DNA of 64,000 bases from Haliea salexigens DSM 19537 (GTDB lineage Bacteria; Pseudomonadota; Gammaproteobacteria; Pseudomonadales; Halieaceae), in assembly GCF_000423125.1 (NCBI RefSeq), contig NZ_AUHJ01000003.1, positions 62,001 to 126,000 of the forward strand, in the 5' to 3' direction. Below, piece after piece: positions 16,093 through 23,199 of this stretch (the first letter of the stretch is position 1; every line of letters begins with the position of its first letter). The notes under the pieces were generated by a model. That model made no database searches, was not told the origin of the DNA, and was given only the letters and a program-made list of their open reading frames with translations. Position numbers and translations under genes: made by a program.

Positions 16093-16320
16093 TCAATGGT
16101 CATCTTCATTGACCTTTTGATCAACGGGCACGGTCAGATCGCGCTGAATGATCAGCTGATACTCCTGATCACAAATACGCACGGAGCATTCTCGATCCTC
16201 TACCTGATCGCTGATCGAAACTGCCTTGCTTTCAGCACGCGGTTCCGGATCAACTTGCCTGGACTCAGCACCCCAAAACCATGCGGTAACAAAAACGATG
16301 GCAATGACAAAGGCTTCCAT
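16093..16320 (-). CDS. Small membrane-anchored ICE protein
   Basis: 75 residues from the ATG at 16320, which overlaps the stop of the preceding gene (TAATG). One N-terminal hydrophobic segment (MEAFVIAIVFVTAWFWG) is followed by a polar tail with two cysteines in CSVRICDQEY. I do not recognise a family. Its place between the PilL-like protein and TIGR03759, with tight spacing both sides, argues for a real gene, possibly anchoring the two cysteines in the periplasm. Confidence 0.6.
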   Translation of the reverse strand: MEAFVIAIVFVTAWFWGAESRQVDPEPRAESKAVSISDQVEDRECSVRICDQEYQLIIQRDLTVPVDQKVNEDDH

Positions 16321-16814
16321 TACTGCGCACCTCCCGTCGCATTGGGGGCGGAAATATCCGCGCAACGCTCGAACGCAATGAGGCGGTGAACGGGATCCTG
16401 GATAAGGTGAAAAGCAGGACCGATCATAAGTCCCATCACGGTTTGGAGTGGCATGGGCTCAAAGCGACGATGCACCGCTGGCAGTGGCAGCGCCAGCATG
16501 GCTTTCGCCTCCTCCGACAGCACAACATCGGCCGCCAGGCGATAGCCGGAATCTCGCAACATCCAGTGGAAGGCCTCCCCCACACTTTCGATGTCGCCTG
16601 GAATCGTGATCGCTCTCGTCACCGATAACAGATCCCGCTGCCCGGTGGTCGGCTGAGCGGCCATCACTGAATAGCGACCCGTTTGTATCAGCGTGGTCAT
16701 CGTTGTGACGGGCTGGTCTGCCGCCACTACCGAATGGCTCCCGACGGCAGCACCAGAACAGCACACCAGTATCGTTAGGAGACGAGGGATTCCGTGATGT
16801 TTAAACGAAGACAT
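16320..16814 (-). CDS. pilL: PilL-like ICE protein, TIGR03748 family
   Basis: 164 residues. A signal peptide ends near VVAAD (residue 32). The periplasmic part includes GRYSVMAAQPTTGQRDLL, SVGEAFHWMLRDSGYRLA and MPLQTVMGLMIGPAFHLIQD, the pattern of PFGI-1-class PilL N-terminal domains (TIGR03748), related to secretin-associated modules. Full-length PilL is fused or followed by other pil genes in R64-like systems; here no pilNOPQ genes follow, so it is solitary. GAGG lies 7 nt before the ATG, within one arm of a GTTTTGGCC inverted repeat. Confidence 0.82.
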   Translation of the reverse strand: MSSFKHHGIPRLLTILVCCSGAAVGSHSVVAADQPVTTMTTLIQTGRYSVMAAQPTTGQRDLLSVTRAITIPGDIESVGEAFHWMLRDSGYRLAADVVLSEEAKAMLALPLPAVHRRFEPMPLQTVMGLMIGPAFHLIQDPVHRLIAFERCADISAPNATGGAQ

Positions 16815-16928
16815 GTTTTGGCCTCGATCGTGATGAATGGCATCATGATCGCCAAGTGATCTTCTGGCGTGAATGGTTAATCCACTCGGTGAGTGTCGTG
16901 CTTATCCATGAGACGCCTCGGCCAAAAC
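16815..16928. repeat. 114-bp intergenic segment bounded by 9-bp inverted repeats
   Basis: GTTTTGGCC (16815-16823) and GGCCAAAAC (16920-16928) are perfect inverted repeats that exactly bound the gap between pilL and the accessory recombinase gene. Inside lies a second near-perfect hairpin, GATCGTGATG/CATCATGATC (about 16826-16850). Possible readings are a long-range leader structure over the pilL ribosome-binding site or a tiny inserted element. No target-site duplication is visible. Confidence 0.45.
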
Positions 16929-17795
16929 TCATCGACCTAAATAAACAGCGCTGATCTGCTCGCGGGCGTGGCCCAATTCGCGACTGATGGTGAGTCGTGC
17001 CTGATGGTCCTGCTGTCGTTGCTCGATGCTCAAACTGTTTGCGACCGGTCCACCCGCCGCAGGACAGGCCCAACCCGTCAACGCCTGATAGCGTGACTGG
17101 GCATACGCATGGCGCAGGCCATGCAGTTTCGATAAACCTGCCTGAGTGGTATGACGTTCATAGGTCCGCAACTGTTGGATGTAGGTTTTCTGCGGTGGAA
17201 TCAGGGAACCAGATCCCACCAGTCGGTGGGCACGATTCAAGACGGCACGCTGTTCCTGGGTGAGCACCGGCACGATCCGCATCTTGCCCCCTTTCGTCCA
17301 GGTAGCTTTCAGGCGAACGTGATCACCCTGGTCGGCATAAGCTGGGATAAATTTGATCGCCTCCTCCCTGCGCAATCCGAAGGCGCGCTGTAACTCCAGA
17401 GTCATTCGCACATGCTCATCTTTAACGCTGGTCAACGCATCGTTACCGACAACCACCGCCTTGGAGTGTTGACTGACGAACTGCCGATCGGGAATGCCGT
17501 AGAACTCATTCGATCGGGCAATAACATTGCGCCTATCCACCTTGGCGGCCCACCAGCGCAGGCAATTCATACGGTTTTTGATGGTACCGGCCGCCATGCC
17601 CTCGCTGAACCAGCGTTTCACCAGGGCGTCCACGTGCTTCGGCTTTAGGGATCGGGTAGTCATGCGCCGATACCCCATCTCCTGCAGTTGATTGGCAATC
17701 TGGTTAAGTATGCGCGCGCGATTGGCTTGCGTACTGTAACTGCCATCGCGATTGCGTTTGCACAACTGTTTCAATTGGTAGTTCAGGTCTCTCAT
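16929..17795 (-). CDS. Accessory tyrosine recombinase (Integrase_1-type, ICE-associated)
   Basis: 288 residues from the ATG at 17795 (MRDLNYQLKQLCKRNRDGSY). The N-terminal domain is SAM-like (QANRARILNQIANQLQEMGY, LKPKHVDALVKRW). The catalytic domain has R in FGLRREEAI, HGLRHAYAQ for the H-x-x-R pair, and ELGHAREQISAVYLGR with the second His and the tyrosine nucleophile. All catalytic residues are present, so activity is possible. Similar integrase-domain genes recur next to pilL in this ICE class and are distinct from the element's own integrase at 29706-31067. Its substrate is unknown. Confidence 0.85.
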   Translation of the reverse strand: MRDLNYQLKQLCKRNRDGSYSTQANRARILNQIANQLQEMGYRRMTTRSLKPKHVDALVKRWFSEGMAAGTIKNRMNCLRWWAAKVDRRNVIARSNEFYGIPDRQFVSQHSKAVVVGNDALTSVKDEHVRMTLELQRAFGLRREEAIKFIPAYADQGDHVRLKATWTKGGKMRIVPVLTQEQRAVLNRAHRLVGSGSLIPPQKTYIQQLRTYERHTTQAGLSKLHGLRHAYAQSRYQALTGWACPAAGGPVANSLSIEQRQQDHQARLTISRELGHAREQISAVYLGR

Positions 17796-18070
17796 CGTGT
17801 ACTTTCCAGTCTGGTAAGTGTTTCTGACCAACCACAGGCTCGTAGCCTGACTGGGTCCGCCGAAGCGGATGGGTCAAGGGACACTACTCCCCTTTCGACC
17901 TGATAAGCCTGGTCGCAGGCAACCTGGCTGCTCTTCTGCTGAAGATGGTGCCGGGTAAACCAATGGACTCTAAGAGTCAGTTGCGATGGTGAGTACTTCA
18001 CCTCCTTTTAAATGAGCGGAACCATCGGTCCGCGAGTTGAAAGAAACCGTCGGTGAAACGGCGCGTTGGT
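17796..18070 (-). promoter_or_regulatory. Structured 5' leader of the accessory recombinase gene
   Basis: No convincing gene lies here, but hairpins are dense: CAGGCT-CGT-AGCCTG (starting near 17839), TCCGC/GCGGA around a CGAA tetraloop, AGCCTGGT with an imperfect partner, ACTCT/AGAGT, GGTGA/TCACC and GCGG.ACC/GGTCCGC. An orphan AAGGAGG lies on the minus strand at 18002-18008. A 69-codon reading frame (17792-18001, GTG start abutting that AAGGAGG) overlaps the recombinase ATG as ATGA and might be a leader peptide. RNA-based regulation is inference. Confidence 0.4.
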
Positions 18071-18370
18071 AGTCGGCTACTTGCAAGCCGGGTTTGAGGT
18101 GGCATTAGCCAGATTGAAGCGAGGACGAACGTCCTGCTCTTGAGGAAATATTGAAGATGAGCTGCAGCTGATGCTGTGCGCCAGGGTAGCTCGGCTGGCG
18201 CCGTTGCCGTTTTTGCCATTTTTGATGGCGAGGGCGACAATCCTCATCCACGTTACCGCCGTGGCCGCGTATGGAACTGTTTACGTTTCTTGGCCGCTAG
18301 TATAGTTAGAGCGAACTCGCTGGGAACGCATCAATCCGAGCGCAATCCGTTGTCGTTCCGTGCTCCGCCG

Positions 18371-18409
18371 CCCTCGTCACTACCCCGCTTCGCTAACCAG
18401 TGACGAGGG
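18371..18409. repeat. Perfect 11-bp inverted repeat, candidate oriT or terminator
   Basis: CCCTCGTCACT (18371-18381) and AGTGACGAGGG (18399-18409) flank a 17-nt loop. The repeat lies in the non-coding gap between the recombinase and hipB. There is no following T run, so it is not a classical terminator. The rest of 18071-18530 shows only short non-coding frames and nothing else I can support. Confidence 0.5.
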
Positions 18410-18531
18410 CTTCGTTCGCATCAACCACCACGCCAGGTCTGCGACCTGTCATGGCAGTTGAACAGACAAATCTGTTCGACCCACGGTTACAGTGGAACCA
18501 CCATGGGGCTGTACGCTGGCGGCCGACAATT

Positions 18532-18642
18532 TTTACCGTACGGGATATATTCTTACTCAAGCAAGCCAATACTCTAATATTTATCCCGTACGGTAAATAT
18601 TTGTTGATTTAGCTGCGTCTGCATGCTAATTTTTACCGTACG
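18532..18642 (+). promoter_or_regulatory. Operator array and promoter of hipBA
   Basis: A perfect 16-bp inverted repeat, TTTACCGTACGGGATA (18532-18547) and its complement (18582-18597), is joined by a third site at 18631-18642. The 15-mer starting AATTTTTACCG recurs exactly 100 bp apart (18528 and 18628). Each site centres on CCGTACGG or its half. A TTGATT (about 18604) and a TAAT-rich -10 near 18626 place the third site over the transcription start. This is the usual layout for HipB autorepression and looping. Confidence 0.7.
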
Positions 18643-18661
18643 CTCATTTTTTGGATAGATT

Positions 18662-18946
18662 ATGGCTCACGATCAGGTGCAATACGGTGCAATCCGATCC
18701 GCTGAGGATCTCGGCAAGCTGGTGCGTGCTCACCGGAAACAGAGAAAACTGACGCTGGAAACGATCTCGGGACTGGGTAACCTGAGCACCCGCTTTTTAT
18801 CCGAATTCGAGCGTGGCAAGGAAACTGCGGAGCTGGGCAAAGTGCTAAAAGCGCTGCGCACCCTGGGACTGGAGGTGGTCATCCAGCCGCGCAGGGTTGC
18901 CGTGCCCAAGCCGTCGTCCTCACAAGAGGGAGAAGGCCATGCTTGA
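18662..18946 (+). CDS. hipB: HipB-type antitoxin, XRE family
   Basis: 94 residues. A helix-turn-helix spans about residues 13-68 (SAEDLGKLVRAHRKQRKLTL, GNLSTRFLSEFERGKETAEL), typical of XRE/HipB repressors, followed by a beta-strand segment LGLEVVIQPR and a flexible tail. HipB neutralises HipA and represses the operon by binding palindromic operators, which are present upstream. The gene ends inside hipA: ATGCTTGA is shared (18939-18946). It is on the plus strand, opposite to its neighbours, suggesting an independently acquired module. Confidence 0.92.
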   Translation: MAHDQVQYGAIRSAEDLGKLVRAHRKQRKLTLETISGLGNLSTRFLSEFERGKETAELGKVLKALRTLGLEVVIQPRRVAVPKPSSSQEGEGHA

Positions 18947-20189
18947 TCCGGATGGTCTCAACGTCTGGAATGATCAGCGACTCGTTGGCTATTTGTGGCG
19001 CAACACCCAAGGCCTGATTGGCTTCCGCTACGAAAAGGAATGGCTTACCCAAGGCGGATTTGCCATCTCCCATAGGTTGCCATTGCGACAGGAAGACTTT
19101 GTGCCGGAAGAGGGACTCGCCCACCGCTTCTTCGCCAACCTCCTGCCGGAAGGTGGTGCTCGTGATCAGGTTATCCGCGATCTAAAGATCGCCAATACCG
19201 ATTTTGATCTGCTCAGAGCCATTGGCGGTGAATGCGCCGGAGCCTTGTCGATTCTCCAGGCAGAACAGAAACCTTCCACACAATACGCGTATTACGAACT
19301 CTCGGAACAAGAACTCGCCAAGCTGGTGAAACGCCGTGGTCAGGTTTACACATGGACTGAAAACGAACGTCCCCGTCTGTCTCTGGCCGGAGCGCAAGAC
19401 AAGTGTCCGGTGTTGATCAAGAATGGTGCCTGTTGGTTGCCTAAAAAAGAATCGCCTTCCAGCCATATCCTCAAATTCGAATTATCCGATTACCGCCACC
19501 TGCCCGCTTACGAAACCTTCACGACACTGCTGGCAGGCGCTATTGGTTTGCCTGTAGTCGATATCCAACTGCGCTCGATAGCAGACACGCACTATGCATT
19601 GATTGAGCGCTATGATCGGCACCTGTTGGGTAGCGGTCAGATGGTGAGACTGCATCAGGAAGATTTCTGTCAGGCGCTGGGTTTCGGCCACGAACGCAAG
19701 TATCAGGAGGATGGCGGCCCTTCCTTCGCAGATTGCTATCGGCTCGTCCAGGATGTCTCTAGTGATCCCGCCAACGATCTGCAGTATTTACTGCGATGGC
19801 AGATTTTCAATGTCCTGGCGGGTAATTCAGATGGTCATGCCAAAAACCTTTCGCTGCTATACCGGGCCAATGGCGAAATACAGCTAGCCCCTTTTTATGA
19901 TCTCGTTTGCACTCGGGCCATTGAACGTATTGACTATCATCTGGCATTTTCCGTTGGCAATGAAAGAAATCCAGGCATCGTTTCCACAAAGCACTGGGAT
20001 GACCTGGCGCAACAATGCGGTTTGCGTGCTCGGTTTCTACAAGGCCAGGTGCAGGATGTTGCTGTCAGTCTGTTGGAGCACCTGCAGCCGACGAGAGAAA
20101 AGTTTGAAACGTTGTACGGGAAATATCCCGCGCTGCAACGGATCGAAAAGGTCGTGAATAAACAGTGTCGGCGCACGATCAGCGAATAA
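18939..20189 (+). CDS. hipA: HipA-type toxin, Ser/Thr kinase
   Basis: 416 residues from the ATG at 18939. This start overlaps the hipB end by 8 nt; an in-frame start at 18897 would lie inside hipB. It has the HipA N-terminal subdomain (VGYLWRNTQGLIGFRYEKEWL, LAHRFFANLLPEGGARDQV). The kinase core follows, with SLAGAQDK, the catalytic loop NSDGHAKNLSLLY and the metal-binding FYDLVC. HipA phosphorylates glutamyl-tRNA synthetase or related targets and causes growth arrest when unbound. All motifs look intact. The module probably stabilises the ICE. Confidence 0.93.
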   Translation: MLDPDGLNVWNDQRLVGYLWRNTQGLIGFRYEKEWLTQGGFAISHRLPLRQEDFVPEEGLAHRFFANLLPEGGARDQVIRDLKIANTDFDLLRAIGGECAGALSILQAEQKPSTQYAYYELSEQELAKLVKRRGQVYTWTENERPRLSLAGAQDKCPVLIKNGACWLPKKESPSSHILKFELSDYRHLPAYETFTTLLAGAIGLPVVDIQLRSIADTHYALIERYDRHLLGSGQMVRLHQEDFCQALGFGHERKYQEDGGPSFADCYRLVQDVSSDPANDLQYLLRWQIFNVLAGNSDGHAKNLSLLYRANGEIQLAPFYDLVCTRAIERIDYHLAFSVGNERNPGIVSTKHWDDLAQQCGLRARFLQGQVQDVAVSLLEHLQPTREKFETLYGKYPALQRIEKVVNKQCRRTISE

Positions 20190-20303
20190 GTGCGACTGGC
20201 AAGGTTCTCAACGAACAACGAGCTATGCATCGGCATTTTAATGAAATGGGGGTGCCACTTTATCCCAAGTGGCCAGGGCAAGGAGCCGATTCGATCGGCG
20301 ACA

Positions 20304-20729
20304 TTAATCTTCGTTGGGCAGCATGATCGTGACGACCGGTTCACCGGTATCACCGGGGCCAACCATCAGTTTCAAACTCACCTCGCCGGCTTCTGTCGAA
20401 TGCCCGTCTTTCGGCACGCGGTACAACGAGAACAGCAACCGATCACCAGGAGCAGTAGCCGTTCGAATGGCGTAGAACGCCATAAACAGCACGTCCCACA
20501 AACGGCCAGACTCGTCCTGGTGCACTTGAAAGCGGTTATCCCGCTCTGTCCAGGCAACGCAATCACACCAAGCGGTGTGGGTAAGTGCGACTGGCCATTT
20601 GAAGCCAGCCTCACGTGCCATAGCGGTAACATCGATCAGGACGCCATCTTCGATAGCCTGTGCACGACTGTAACTTGCGACGACAGGGCCGAAGACATCT
20701 TCCAGCGACTTGTGCTCTGAATTTTTCAT
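20304..20729 (-). CDS. DUF6573 family ICE protein
   Basis: 141 residues with no signal peptide or membrane helix. Conserved blocks are SLEDVFGPVVASYSRAQAIEDG, LIDVTAMAREAGFKWPVALTH and the ESGRLWDVLFMAFYAIR/LLFSLYRVP segment. These match a family found almost only in ICEs and plasmids (DUF6573); function unknown. GGGAG lies 7 nt before the ATG and is sequestered in a leader hairpin shared in design with the two upstream genes. It is the last gene of the leftward maintenance operon before convergent hipA. Confidence 0.75.
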   Translation of the reverse strand: MKNSEHKSLEDVFGPVVASYSRAQAIEDGVLIDVTAMAREAGFKWPVALTHTAWCDCVAWTERDNRFQVHQDESGRLWDVLFMAFYAIRTATAPGDRLLFSLYRVPKDGHSTEAGEVSLKLMVGPGDTGEPVVTIMLPNED

Positions 20730-20736
20730 AAGGTTT

Positions 20737-20808
20737 CTCCCTGGAGAAATGAATTAAGAAATTCAGGGAGCACCTCCTTCCCATTGGGGAAGAAGACTCC
20801 CCAATGGG
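20737..20808 (-). promoter_or_regulatory. Two-hairpin leader RNA of the DUF6573 gene
   Basis: Hairpin A is CCCATTGGGG (20780-20789) with CCCCAATGGG (20799-20808), a perfect 10-bp stem. Hairpin B is CTCCCTG (20737-20743) with CAGGGAG (20764-20770); on the minus strand it captures the GGGAG ribosome-binding site. An alternative small hairpin, TTTCTC/GAGAAA (20734-20749), overlaps B and would compete with it. It has the same design as the leaders at 21343-21399 and 21878-21944. Confidence 0.65.
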
Positions 20809-20822
20809 TTGATTGAATGGAT

Positions 20823-21338
20823 TTACAGCAATCCGCGTTCGGCGAAGGAAACTGATTCCCCCACCGTGACCACAAAGTGATCCAGTACACGAATATCAAC
20901 GAGTGCCAGCGCATCTTTTAAGCGCCGGGTAATCGCTTCGTCCGCGTGACTGGGCTCGGCGACACCACTCGGGTGATTGTGAAAAAACATCACCGCTGCC
21001 GCGTTGAGCGTCAGCGCCTGTTGCACCACCACGCGGGGGTACACCGAGGCGCCATCAATGGTTCCCTGGAACAACTCTGCGGCTTCGATTACCCGATGCC
21101 GGTTATCCAGGTACAGACAACCAAAGACTTCCGCTTTGCGTTCAGCCAACAACATCCGCAAGTAGTCACGGGTGTGGTTGGGACTCGGTAACTCAAGGCC
21201 CGGCTGGTGCAGGTCCTGCAATATCGCAAAGGCCAGCTGCAGCAGGGATTGCTTTTCAGGATCGTTCAACGACGCCATGCGAATGGCCGCAAAACGGTTT
21301 TTAGGAATCACCCGGGAGGGTGAGGATTTGGAAGCCAT
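20823..21338 (-). CDS. radC: RadC-like JAB/MPN-domain protein
   Basis: 171 residues. The MPN fold has its JAMM metal motif in [15 protein letters not shown], with an upstream conserved glutamate region ([18 protein letters not shown]). Chromosomal RadC is about 220 residues with an N-terminal helix-hairpin-helix; that part is largely replaced here, as in plasmid and ICE RadC-like proteins. The role is unproven: deubiquitinase-like fold, metal-dependent, often ICE-borne. The ribosome-binding AGGAG lies within a perfect 8-bp hairpin. The co-oriented DUF3577 gene is upstream. Confidence 0.9.
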   Translation of the reverse strand: MASKSSPSRVIPKNRFAAIRMASLNDPEKQSLLQLAFAILQDLHQPGLELPSPNHTRDYLRMLLAERKAEVFGCLYLDNRHRVIEAAELFQGTIDGASVYPRVVVQQALTLNAAAVMFFHNHPSGVAEPSHADEAITRRLKDALALVDIRVLDHFVVTVGESVSFAERGLL

Positions 21339-21342
21339 GAGC

Positions 21343-21399
21343 GGTCTCCTTGAAGAGTCGAGGAGACCTGCCCGGCAAGGGAGAATCTCCCTCGCTGGG
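21343..21399 (-). promoter_or_regulatory. Two-hairpin leader RNA of the RadC-like gene
   Basis: Hairpin A: CCCGGCAAGGGAG (21371-21383) with CTCCCTCGCTGGG (21387-21399), one mismatch and one wobble. Hairpin B: GGTCTCCT (21343-21350) with AGGAGACC (21361-21368), a perfect 8-bp stem that on the minus strand hides the AGGAG ribosome-binding site of the ATG at 21338. I recall a published radC RNA motif in Rfam found in 5' leaders of radC and other DNA-related genes; these leaders may belong to it. Confidence 0.68.
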
Positions 21400-21409
21400 T
21401 TGAAAGATT

Positions 21410-21431
21410 GATCGCATCAAAAGATGCGATC
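21410..21431 (-). terminator. Hairpin after the DUF3577 gene
   Basis: GATCGCATC (21410-21418) and GATGCGATC (21423-21431) form a perfect 9-bp stem with a 4-nt loop, 12 nt past the DUF3577 stop. On the minus strand it is followed by AATCTTTC, so it is a weak terminator or RNA-processing barrier between the two genes. Confidence 0.45.
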
Positions 21432-21442
21432 AGATTTGGTCG

Positions 21443-21871
21443 TCAGGCTACAGCGTTGTGGGTCTCAGCCGTCGGCGCCGGAAAGGGCCGACCTTCGACT
21501 TTGATCCACTGGAACCGCAGTAACCGGGACTTCAGGCTGATGCCCGTCGTACCGGCTCGATCACCGTTTTTGAAGATGAAGGTTTCGGCTTGCAAATCAC
21601 TGAGGTGAAAACCCACCAGCACTTTAAAGTCAGCTTCCACCGCAGGCATTAGCTGACGCACCAGATCCTTCGCCTCTTCACCCACCACCACGCACTCGAA
21701 ATGCGTGTGCTGAACGTTATCGGCTGGCCCTCGTAGCGCCGCGATGGTGACACTGAGAAAGGGGAACCCATTCTCGGGTGTCACTTCGCGAACCCGGTTG
21801 AGGTAACCGATGCCGTGGATATCAAGATCGAAATACTTCGGTTTTTCAGGGGTAGATTGTCTACTGGTCAT
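21443..21871 (-). CDS. DUF3577 protein (STY4534 family ICE replication protein)
   Basis: 142 residues from the ATG at 21871. AAGGAG lies 8 nt upstream, while a longer frame to 22006 runs through the leader hairpins. The protein has YFDLDIHGIGYLNRVREV, FLSVTIAALRGPADNVQHTH and SRLLRFQWIKVEGRPF, a beta-rich domain matching DUF3577 (STY4534). Such proteins are annotated with ICE or pathogenicity-island replication and look like single-strand DNA-binding folds; the latter is inference. It lies downstream of parM and upstream of radC, each gene with its own leader hairpins. Confidence 0.85.
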   Translation of the reverse strand: MTSRQSTPEKPKYFDLDIHGIGYLNRVREVTPENGFPFLSVTIAALRGPADNVQHTHFECVVVGEEAKDLVRQLMPAVEADFKVLVGFHLSDLQAETFIFKNGDRAGTTGISLKSRLLRFQWIKVEGRPFPAPTAETHNAVA

Positions 21872-21877
21872 AACAGT

Positions 21878-21944
21878 TTCTCCTTGAACATAATGGGAAG
21901 CCGGAGAACACGATTCCCTGGCGGGAAGGTGTTTCCCGGCAGGG
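21878..21944 (-). promoter_or_regulatory. Two-hairpin leader RNA of the DUF3577 gene
   Basis: Hairpin A: CCCTGGCGGGAA (21916-21927) with TTCCCGGCAGGG (21933-21944), one mismatch. Hairpin B: TTCTCC (21878-21883) with GGAGAA (21903-21908), a 6-bp stem that on the minus strand captures the GGAG ribosome-binding site. Two more hairpins lie upstream: ATCAGG/CCTGAT (21953-21970) and GCCACTG/CAGTGGC (22027-22046), the latter 15 bp past the parM stop. Confidence 0.6.
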
Positions 21945-22060
21945 TGAGTAAAATCAGGACAAGCCCTGATACTGGATTGACGGTAAAACCGCGATGTCAC
22001 TTGCACAATCCGCTGACATCTTCTTCGCCACTGAGACCGCAGTGGCCACGTACAAAGTCG

Positions 22061-23167
22061 TTACCCCTCCCTCACCGGGGCGTCGCAGACAAACTGCAGG
22101 TACTTGAGCATGCCCCTTGCGTTAGCAAAAGCGGCATGGTCGGCAATGCTTTGATTGGGAAACCAGTTGGCAATATCAGCGGCTAACGCAGCACTGCCAG
22201 CGCCGACGAACAGCACACGATCCAACTCCACACCGAGTCCAAGCTTGCGGCGGGTTTCGGTATAGAGTCGTTCCACCAACTCGCGTTTTGCTTCCGCCAC
22301 CATGGCCGAGACATCGTGATCCTTGCCATGCAGACGCAACCGATGTGTATCGACGGCCCGACTGATACTCTGCTCGCCGAGCTCGTTGATATCGAACTGT
22401 TCCTGTATACGGTTCGCCACGCGAATCTTGACGTTCAGCATGCCGCGATTCAGAGAGCCGGAGGAACCGTGCACAATGCCCTGATCCTGAACCACCACAT
22501 AATCCGTGGTGCGGCCACCGATATCGACAATGGCGATGGGCGCGTTGACGCGATCCGCATCCAACGTCACACCATCATCATCGGTCATAACAATCACATA
22601 GTCGTACCAGGCTGCCAGCGCCTCCGGAATAACCTCATGAAAAGCGATGCTCACTTTTAGGAGCCTCTGTTGCGCTAACTTATGCGACGTTTTTCTGGCA
22701 ACAACAGGCTCAACCGCCAATTTCAAACCATCCCTTTTGGCCTGGATCGCTTGTCGTCGTTGCTGACCATCGTTGCGGTAAAAGGCGGAGACCGGCAACC
22801 CCGTCACCACATGGACGGATCGGCCCGACAAACCCGCCTGTTGCAGTGCATGCTGGACGATCACCCGATTCAGTGCCGAACCCGGGTATTCATCGAATTG
22901 GGTGGGTTCACCATCGACCGCACCGACGGAATACACACTACCGCCGGTTTCGTACTCAAAAATTTTCTGCTCCTCATCCCGTATCCAGGTGACACCGGCC
23001 GACCCCATACGTGCCCGCGAAGGCACCGCCAGGAGGCGACCATCCGGTAATGCCACTTTGGTATAGGCATAACCGTCGTCGAGGCCCACCTGTCCCACCG
23101 CCATGGGATGAGTGGTCACGGGTGGTTTGTCTTCGTCAGAAAATTTCTCATCGGTCAGTTCTGTCAT
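22061..23167 (-). CDS. parM: ParM/StbA-type actin-like segregation ATPase
   Basis: 368 residues. Actin-fold motifs: phosphate 1 VGLDDGYAYTKVAL (near residue 27), phosphate 2 IAIVDIGGRTTDYVVV (near 212), and the adenosine motif LFVGAGSAAL (near 322). RNRVIV..L and HVVTGLPVSAFY are typical of the ParM/StbA plasmid branch. It would polymerise to push apart element copies bound through a ParR-type adaptor. It follows the small basic 131-residue gene by 32 nt. ParM is unusual in PFGI-1-class ICEs, which normally rely on ParA/ParB; no ParA is visible here. Confidence 0.9.
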   Translation of the reverse strand: MTELTDEKFSDEDKPPVTTHPMAVGQVGLDDGYAYTKVALPDGRLLAVPSRARMGSAGVTWIRDEEQKIFEYETGGSVYSVGAVDGEPTQFDEYPGSALNRVIVQHALQQAGLSGRSVHVVTGLPVSAFYRNDGQQRRQAIQAKRDGLKLAVEPVVARKTSHKLAQQRLLKVSIAFHEVIPEALAAWYDYVIVMTDDDGVTLDADRVNAPIAIVDIGGRTTDYVVVQDQGIVHGSSGSLNRGMLNVKIRVANRIQEQFDINELGEQSISRAVDTHRLRLHGKDHDVSAMVAEAKRELVERLYTETRRKLGLGVELDRVLFVGAGSAALAADIANWFPNQSIADHAAFANARGMLKYLQFVCDAPVREG

Positions 23168-23199
23168 GGTGCGATTCCTGATGTCTGGGTTAGATGTCT

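Noticed and set aside
16929-17795. Accessory recombinase considered as the boundary integrase of a nested element
   Set aside because: No tRNA end, direct repeat or cargo boundary lies beside it, and similar genes occupy this position in related ICEs as far as I recall.
18400-18612. 70-codon plus-strand frame before hipB
   Set aside because: It spans the hip operator palindromes and has no ribosome-binding site.
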